From contig NC_061804.1 in the NCBI RefSeq assembly GCF_021462225.1, forward strand, positions 14,628,005 to 14,692,004: a stretch of 64,000 nt of DNA, given 5' to 3'. This document shows positions 23,146-64,000 of this stretch, piece by piece. The DNA is from Girardinichthys multiradiatus. Taxonomy: Eukaryota; Chordata; Actinopteri; Cyprinodontiformes; Goodeidae. The notes beneath the pieces were generated by a model. It did no database searches. It was not told the DNA's origin and saw only the letters and a program-made list of their open reading frames with translations. The stretch's first letter is position 1. Each line of letters starts with the position of its first letter. The translations under genes were made by a program, and so were the position numbers.

Positions 23146-23662
23146 TCATCCCAGCCGCTTCACACTCGGCTGTGAACCGCCCCAGCGCATGTTGTAGGTC
23201 TTGGCTACAGGGGCCAGCAGGACCACGTCATCTGCAAAAAGAAGAGACGAAATCCACTGGTCCCCAAACCAGACCCCCTCCGGCCCTTGGCTGCGCCTAG
23301 AAATCCTGTCCATAAAAGTTATGAACAGGACCGGTGATAAAGGGCAGCCCTGCCGGAGTCCAACATGCACCAGGAACAGGTCCGACTTAGTGCCGGCAAT
23401 GCGGACCAAACTCCTGCTCCGCTTATACGAATGGCCCCTAATAAAGGGCCCCCGATTCCATACTCCTGGAGCACCCCCCACAGGGCACCACGAGGGACAC
23501 AGTCGAATGCTTTGTCCAGTCGAGAGGCACTGTCCCTGACCGCCACGCAATGTTGAAGAGGCATGTCAACAATGACAGCCCTACAACATCCAGAGATTTG
23601 AGGTACTCAGGGCAGCTCTCATCCAGCCCCGAAGCCCTGCCACCGCGGAGCTTTTTAACCAC
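23146..23662 (-). pseudogene. Rex3 reverse-transcriptase domain, internally deleted
   Basis: From 23662 the frame runs ASGLDESCPEYLKSLDVVGL to NIAWRSGTVPLDW and then joins directly to KAFDCVPRGALWGVLQEYG. In complete elements these two are separated by the RT finger region (the block with GVVVPLFKKGDR and FRPGRGT). That region is missing, so the polymerase cannot work. Downstream the motifs RQGCPLSPVLF and FADDVVLLA persist in another frame. Confidence 0.8.
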
Positions 23663-24189
23663 CTCGGTGACTTCAGCCTAGGTGATGAAAGAGTCCATCC
23701 CCGAGTCCCCAGCCTCTGTTTCCACGAGGGAATGTGTGATGGCAGGATTGAGGAGACCCTCGAAGTACTCCTTCCACCGCCCAATAATGTCCCCAGTCGA
23801 GGACAGCAGCCTCCCACCCCCACTGTAAACAGTGTTGGCAAAGCACTGCTTCCCCCTCCTGAGGCGCTGGACGGTTTGCCAGAATCGCTTCAAGGCCAAC
23901 CGGTAGTCCTTCTCCATGGCCTTACCGAACTCCTCCCAGGCCCGGGTTTTTGCCTCTGCCACAGCCCAGGCCGTGGCACGCTTGGCCTCACGGTACCCGT
24001 TAGCCGCCTCAGGAGTCCCACAAGCCACCACAGCCGATATGACTCCTTCAGCTTGACAGCGTCCCTTACTGCCCAGTGTCTGCCACCAGGTTCGGGGATT
24101 GCCGCTGCAACAGGCACCTCAGACCTTACGGCCGCAGCTACGGGCAGCAGCATCGACAATAGATGCGGAGAACATGGTCCACTCAGACT

Positions 24190-25068
24190 CTATGTCTCCA
24201 ACATCTGGTCAAAGCTCTCCCGGAAGTGAGAGTTGAATACATCCCTGGCCGAGGGCTTCGCCAGACGTTCCCAGCAGACCTTCACTATGTGCTTGGGCCT
24301 GCCAAGTCTGTCTGGCTTTCTCCTCTTCCAGCAGATCCAACTCACCACCAGGTGGTGATCAGTGGACAGCTCAGCCCCTCTCTTCACCCGAATGTCCAAA
24401 ACATGCGGCCGAAGGTCTGATGATACGACAACAAAGTCGATCATCTACCTCCTGCCTAGGGTGTCCTGGTGCCAAGTGCACTGATTGACACCCTTATGCT
24501 TGAACATGGTGTTTATTATGGACAATCTGTGACTAGCACAGACGTCCAATAACGAAACACTACTCAGATTCAGATCGGGGAGGCCATTCCTCCCGATCAG
24601 GGCTCTCCAGGTGTCACTGTCATTTCCCACATGGGCGTTGAAGTCCCCCAGCAGAATAATGGACTCCGCGGGAGGGGCACTATCCAGCACCCCTGACAGG
24701 GACGCCAAGAAGGCCGGGTACTCTGCACTACCACTCGGCCCATAGGCCGAAACGACAGTCAGAGACCTGTCCCCAACCCGAAGGCACAGGGATGCGACCC
24801 TCTCATCCACTGGGGTAAACCCCAACACAAGACGGCTGAGCTGGGGGGCAACAAGCAAACCCACCCCAGCCTGCCGCTTCTCGCTGTGGGCCACTCCAGA
24901 GTAGAAGAGAGTCCAGCCCCTCTCGAGGAGAAGGGTTCCAGAGCCCACGCTATGCGTGGAGGTGAGCCCAATTATTTCTAGTCGATATCTCTCGACCTCC
25001 CGCACATGCTCAGGCTCCTTCCCCCCCAGTGAGGTGACATTCCACGTCCCTAGAGCCAGCCTTAACAT
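24190..25068 (-). pseudogene. Rex3 endonuclease domain, broken by an in-frame stop
   Basis: Two consecutive open stretches in one frame (25068-24445 and 24444-24190) separated by a stop. The first carries the AP-endonuclease signatures TWNVTS and GDFNAHVGNDSDTW; the second has the catalytic-end motif STDHHLVVSW. The endonuclease nicks target DNA to prime reverse transcription in intact Rex3. Upstream (25262-25068) a short 5' part of the ORF is still recognisable with stops. Confidence 0.85.
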
Positions 25069-25527
25069 CCGGGGATCGATCTGCCGAGGTCTCCACTTTC
25101 GTCTGCTGCCTCATCTTGTTTGCTCCGGTCCCTCACGGTTCCCCCTGCAGGTGGTGGGCCCACTGGGGATGGCCTGGAGCAACCCGGCCACCAGGCGCTC
25201 TTTGTCCCAACCCCAGGCCTGGCTCCAGGGTGGCACCCTGGCTCCGCCGTACAGGGTGGTGTTTTAATTTATGTATTTCTTCTCATTTAATCTAAGAGTT
25301 AAATCGTAGACATTCTCCTGGCGCCTGGTGGTGGCCATTCAGCTAGTTGTCGATCAAAATTTCAAAACGTGGGGCACTGGTATTTTAGGCCTTTAAATTC
25401 AGGAAATTTTACCTTGGGCCCCACACTATACACTGTAAAAAAAACAAAAAACATTTCAGGAGGGCACTTTTTTATCTAAAGGATAAACACCACCTCGTGT
25501 CTATCTGTGCACGTCCCTGGGTATACT

Positions 25528-28500
25528 TTTATAATGTTATATTTCGAGCTGCACTCCAATAATCTTGTGTTACACAAAAGGTTCACTAAAGAGCCTAAAT
25601 TTGGTGAGGTTAACTACACTTATGGCAACATCTCACATCCATTTCATAAATTAAAAACATTTAGTCTGTTTTATATGAAATAAAATTCAATAGAAAAATT
25701 GAAAAACATTAGCCTGCAGTTTCGGAAACATTGTGGCACCATTTGCAGTCATTTGTCTTTAATCAATAAAAAAATCCCCTCAAAAATATTTTTTTTAAAT
25801 TCAGAAATGTTGTTTGCTTACGGCTCCTACAGTTGGACAGACAGTGAAGCTTTCATAATTTCCCTGCTGCTTTACATTTTCTCATGAAACAATAGTTCAT
25901 TTAAATCTGTATAATATTACTTTCTATGTTTCTTGACATTTATATAGAAAGTAAATATGTATTCCATAGTTGAATGAATAATGTACTGTAGATGATGCTA
26001 CACACAAATACAAGCACTTGTAACAGCATCAAAATCTGCAGTAAAACAGCAGGACACCTTTGTCAAATCCTCTTCTCATACATCTATCTCTTAATCCTCT
26101 AAAAACAAAAGTTGTGAACCTTTATTTGCTGAAGACAAAATAGTTTTTGGACTAAATGAAATTTTCTCTCATCCTGGTACAAACGTCTGTGCCACCCTCT
26201 ATGTTTTCAATGTCCTACTCTTGCACGTCAGGTTTTTTTCAATAAAACTCAAATCAGGTATGTTTGAGCTGTGGTATCTCTGAAGATCCATTCTCCCTGT
26301 CCTTCAAGCTGTAAGAGGTAATATACCCATTCTTTACATGGTCAAACACTACAATAAATGTAGGTCTTCACGTAGATCGTAGAGCGTCATCTAATGTTGC
26401 AGTTTTGAAGCAATGGTGTCGAAGACAATGTAGCAACCCTTCAACAGGAAAACGGCAGAGATTCTCGACATCTCCAATCAAGACATTTTTATAAATCTTT
26501 GTCTTTCTCATGTTACTTTAAACATCTTCTAAATGCCTAATTTATATGCTGAGGTTGCCTGCTTATCTGCAGCCAAGCCAGACCGAAGTGAAAGCATTTA
26601 TAAACTGAAAATCCCCTCTCTAGTTCAGCCAAATATGAAGAAAGTGCTGCCTCAGCTAAGTCTGTTGTGGAGGAAGGAATGGGCTGTACCCTTTAGATGA
26701 CCTCAGGGAGCGGTTAGCTCAAATTGTAAACGGTAGATGAGTTTGTGTGGGAGGGTGAGAATAGCTCATGCAGCTTGTCAACAGCAGCAACAGAGGAAGT
26801 ATTTTTGTTGCTCCATGTAAGTAAAATGTTTTTCGCTTGACTATTTATTAAACATTTTCTATTTTTTGCTAAATATATTTCACTTATAGTAAAACTCCCC
26901 CGTAGTTAGTCATTTGTAGTAATACCTATAAAATAACAGTAGAGCGCAGCAAATTTGTGAATTAATTTACTAGAACAAAGAAAACAACATAGGCAATATT
27001 GTTTCCAAAAATGAAATATATTATTTAAGGCACACATTAAAAGTTTAAACTTCATCACAATTGCTCACAGTAAATACAGAGTGACAACTAAAGGACAAAA
27101 CATGGGTGAAATTCACAGTTGTGGTACAATTCTGTCATCAGAATAAAAGATTAGAATTATGTTTAGGGTGAAGATTTTTCCTTTTTAAATGTAATTACTT
27201 GGCTTAAAAACTAATTGTAAATGATTATTCAAATGTGTCAATGTCTGAAATCATATTTGTTGAATATCATTGATTTTACTCAATATTCTCAACTTGTTTG
27301 GTAGTCATGCACTACTTTAGATTAACAAGTTAGAATAATTATTCCCAAATATTATTTACATCAGGTAAAACAAGCTCCGACCACTCACTTAACTATCCCA
27401 AGTATGTCCTACAACCTACACAAGGTACCATCTTTGGATTTGTAAAATTACATCCCTAACAAGAACTGCAAGAACACAAAGGTAAGTCAACTTATTTCAC
27501 CAATCTTAAATATAAAAGTGCCATTACTAATAAATTTAAAGAACTAAATATATTTTAAAAGTAATTACAATAAATAGACTTGAAAGGATTGACTCAAGTT
27601 GCAGCTAGATAACAGCAGGGGTCAGTGGAGCAATGAGGCATCATTAGGATTTATATTTCTATTTAAAACTTAAGAGAAGATTTCATTACTTTAACATACA
27701 GAAATTAGCTTTGTGTGATATCTGTAAGGCATCCCTCTGCAAGTGTCAGCTGGGAAATAGATTTTGGGTAAGGTGTGATGAGAAATGTTTATTCTAATAA
27801 CAACTAGAGATTTTTATGTTGCCTCACACGTGCCAGTAGTGGAATCCAAGACTGTTGTTGAATATTATACAAATGGTGTGCAGAGACAGATTGAAAATAA
27901 TCATTGTATATAGTACATAACAGGTTGAAATCAACACAAAAAAGAAAATATATTAACACACATCCGGCCGAAAATGTAGACACTAACTGATAAAATGAAT
28001 CTCTAAATTAATGTCTATCCCTAAGGGAAGATTTATTCATTCACAGCATTATTTTCTTATTACTTGTGCATAAATGCTATCATTAATGAAAAAGTATGTG
28101 CAAAGTGACATTTAGTGCAGAGCAGAACCGTAGTTTTCTCTTTGTATCACTAATAGGTCATTTGGAGACCAAGGCCAAGATTTATTCAACATAGAAACAT
28201 TTAGTTTCCTGGTTTCCAAAAAGATTTAATCAGGTTTTGTATTCTTGATGTAACAGTTAAATTTCGTGACCAAATTTCAGAACAGACTTTCAAGTTCATT
28301 TCATTTGTTTTTTTCTAGAACTGAATACCTAAACTGTGAGATCAAATCAAGATCAAAAAACTTTCAGCTTTTGCTATTTTTTTTATGGTCTGAAATGCTG
28401 CATGATACTAAATACTAAAACCCTATCATCACTGATGGCTTAATTAGGCAAGCTAAGCATCAGGATCACTATATTTATATATTGCCTGAAAAAGCAAGCC

Positions 28501-28740
28501 ATTCATGTTCAAGCCTCTAGTTTAATTCGGACCAGTTGTCGCTAAAAAAGGGTTATTTTTGTCTATTAGGATTAGCAGTTTAATTATGCTACTTCTGGCA
28601 TGCTTGTATCCAGTGTCATATGGATCATAGAGGAAAAATGTTCCTACTCAATGGTTTATCATTATTTGCTTTAAGCTCATCTCCTTGGATTTTTATACAT
28701 AAGGGGACTGGAGAACCACTTTAAATTTGGCGCCACTACT
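25528..28740. other. Intergenic, no recognised gene
   Basis: AT-rich sequence between the hAT shell and the foldback minisatellite. The stk32a 3' UTR may extend leftwards into it (TTTATT at 28179 and elsewhere would read AATAAA on the - strand), but no end can be assigned. Confidence 0.5.
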
Positions 28741-29285
28741 GCTTTCACAGAACTTACAGGTTACTCTGTGGAATTCACAGCTCACTTGGAACGGACCAAG
28801 TGTTTTCCTAGAACTTAGAGGCTACTTAGAGGGTACTATCCTGAAATTTAAAGGTCACATTCTGGAACTTACCAGATTCTTTCCAGAACTTATCAGGTTT
28901 ATCAGAACTTAGATGTTGCTCTTTGAAGTTAGAGGTTACCAGTTTTTTTCCAGAACCTATCAGGGACTTCACAGAAATTACAAGTTACTCTCCTGAACAT
29001 ACCAGGTACTTTCTCAGAACTTAGAGGTAACTTTCATGAAACGTAGAGGTTAGGTTGTGGAACTTATCAGGAGATATCCAGAATACCAGGTAGGTTTCAA
29101 ATATTTACCTTGAGTTTCAGGAAATAATCTAGTAAGTTCCAGAAAGTGCCTGGTAGGGTCTGAGGAAGTACCAGGAAAGTTCTGCTAAATTATCAGGAAG
29201 GGAACCTGATTATTTCTAAGAAAGCTCCAGAACAAAATACAGTTCTGGAAGGTACCTGGTAAGTTTGGGGAAAATTTCAGAAAGA
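28741..29285. repeat. Foldback minisatellite of a degenerate 20-25 bp unit
   Basis: From 28741 to about 29100 the + strand repeats variants of CAGAACTTACCAGGTTACTT roughly every 20-25 bp. From about 29112 to 29285 the same unit appears as its reverse complement (ACCTGGTAAGTTCTGGAAAG-like). The locus is therefore a tandem repeat that changes orientation in the middle, able to fold back. Units are diverged. No inverted terminal element or coding sequence was found around it. Confidence 0.7.
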
Positions 29286-29852
29286 AACTTCTAACTTTTA
29301 TAAAAATAACCTATAAATTCTGTAAAAGTATGACTCTATTATGTGGTACAACCCACTGCAACATTATATTTAAATGACCATAATTACCTAGAAAGTTTTT
29401 CATCTCAAAACTGATGCCAGTACATTCAGGTGGAGGTGCTCTGTTGTCTTATTTTTTTGGAAATGGCTTATCTGGCTTCTTGCTACAGGCTGAACAGACA
29501 TAAGAGCACCACAGTGTTGTAGGAAAGCATTATATGAGTGACTCGGCTGGGAGTTGAGCCGTTTGGTGAGAGCAAAGCAGGTCCATCAGTCAGTCGGTGA
29601 CATGGCTGCCTCCCAGGAAGTCCATATTACTTCACTGGCTTGCGATGTCTTGCGCCTTTTTGGATTGAATGGTGAGAAATAAGTGTGCACAGTGCTGCTC
29701 TTGAAATTTTACTGACTAATACGAGCGCAGGAACATAGAAGACCAAGTGAGAGTGCATGTGCTGACAGAACGACATGCTTTGCTTGTAAGTTGCTCAGCT
29801 GCAAGCTGTAGGCAAGTGCAAATGATGAGGTGGGTATCTGAGAGCAAGAAGC

Positions 29853-63962
<34,110 letters not shown>

Positions 63963-64000
63963 TCAGATGAATCATGTTAATACTCCTACAGCTAAGGATT

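Larger units (their letters stand above)
22430..25262 (-). mobile_element. Rex3 LINE (RTE clade), nearly full ORF span but defective
   Basis: Read on the - strand: an APE-type endonuclease (about 25068-24190; LALGTWNVTSLGGKE, LLGDFNAHVGND, DHHLVVSW), linker, reverse transcriptase (about 23660-23200; RQGCPLSPVLF, SSLLFADDVVLLA) and C-terminal region (22846-22440; TRSRIQAAEMSFL, RPRTRWRDYVSWLAWERL). The sequence CGGTGATAAAGGGCAGCCCTG-like at 23333 matches the segment used as the standard Rex3 PCR primer site, which fixes the family. It ends in a (CGAA)n-type tail at the left. Disabled by an in-frame stop at 24445, several frameshifts and a missing RT segment near 23520. Another Rex3 end lies at 1-86. 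Confidence 0.9.
20402..25519. mobile_element. hAT-type DNA transposon shell with nested LINEs
   Basis: The left end CAGTGGCGTGCACAGACA and the inverted right end CAGGGACGTGCACAGATA form terminal inverted repeats (15 of 18 matching). They are flanked by the exact 8-bp duplication GGTATACT at 20394-20401 and 25520-25527. An 8-bp duplication and CAG-type ends are hallmarks of hAT. The 5118-bp interval contains a Rex1-like LINE end (21361-21787) and a Rex3 LINE (22430-25262), so the hAT itself is only about 1.9 kb. No transposase frame is visible, so it is probably non-autonomous. Confidence 0.85.

Overview
This is nuclear DNA of a teleost fish. The two genes are split by canonical GT-AG introns, codon use and spacing are vertebrate, and the repeats are typical of fish: Rex3, Rex1-like and L2 LINEs, many Tc1-like transposons, a DIRS-type tyrosine-recombinase retroelement, hAT and Harbinger elements, and CA microsatellites. 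A percomorph or related ray-finned fish is likely; the species cannot be told from the window.

Two protein-coding genes lie tail to tail. On the + strand (671-18503) are the last eight coding exons of a collapsin response mediator protein gene, best matched to dpysl3 (CRMP4), a cytosolic microtubule and actin regulator of growing axons. They encode the last 362 residues; the N-terminal part lies left of the window. On the - strand (63955-29853) are the last seven coding exons of stk32a, an AGC-type serine/threonine kinase (YANK1), from the activation loop to the stop codon; its start lies right of the window. From my knowledge of human 5q32, STK32A and DPYSL3 are also convergent neighbours there, so this looks like conserved vertebrate synteny and supports both names.

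The rest is introns and intergenic DNA dominated by transposons, many nested. From left to right: the 3' end of a Rex3 LINE (1-86); Tc1 relics in dpysl3 introns; a retroposed, strand-asymmetric GC-rich segment with a 17-bp target duplication (3075-4668); L2 and Tc1 scraps; the dpysl3 3' UTR with a G-rich quadruplex-like tract; a hAT element with an exact 8-bp target duplication (20402-25519) carrying a Rex1-like LINE and a 2.8-kb Rex3 LINE; a foldback minisatellite (28741-29285); a promoter-like CpG-rich island inside an stk32a intron (about 36100-36650); an apparently intact Tc1-like transposon with IR/DR ends (41187-42734), itself inserted in an older Tc1 relic; two L2 LINEs in inverted orientation (45633-49950 on + and 51936-56534 on -), the first interrupted by a 1.5-kb non-autonomous retroelement and a Harbinger-like element; and a decayed DIRS element (about 61125-63310).

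The transposon ORFs are not host genes. The Tc1 transposase (41464-42468) is the only long intact mobile-element ORF. I see no rRNA, true tRNA or CRISPR.
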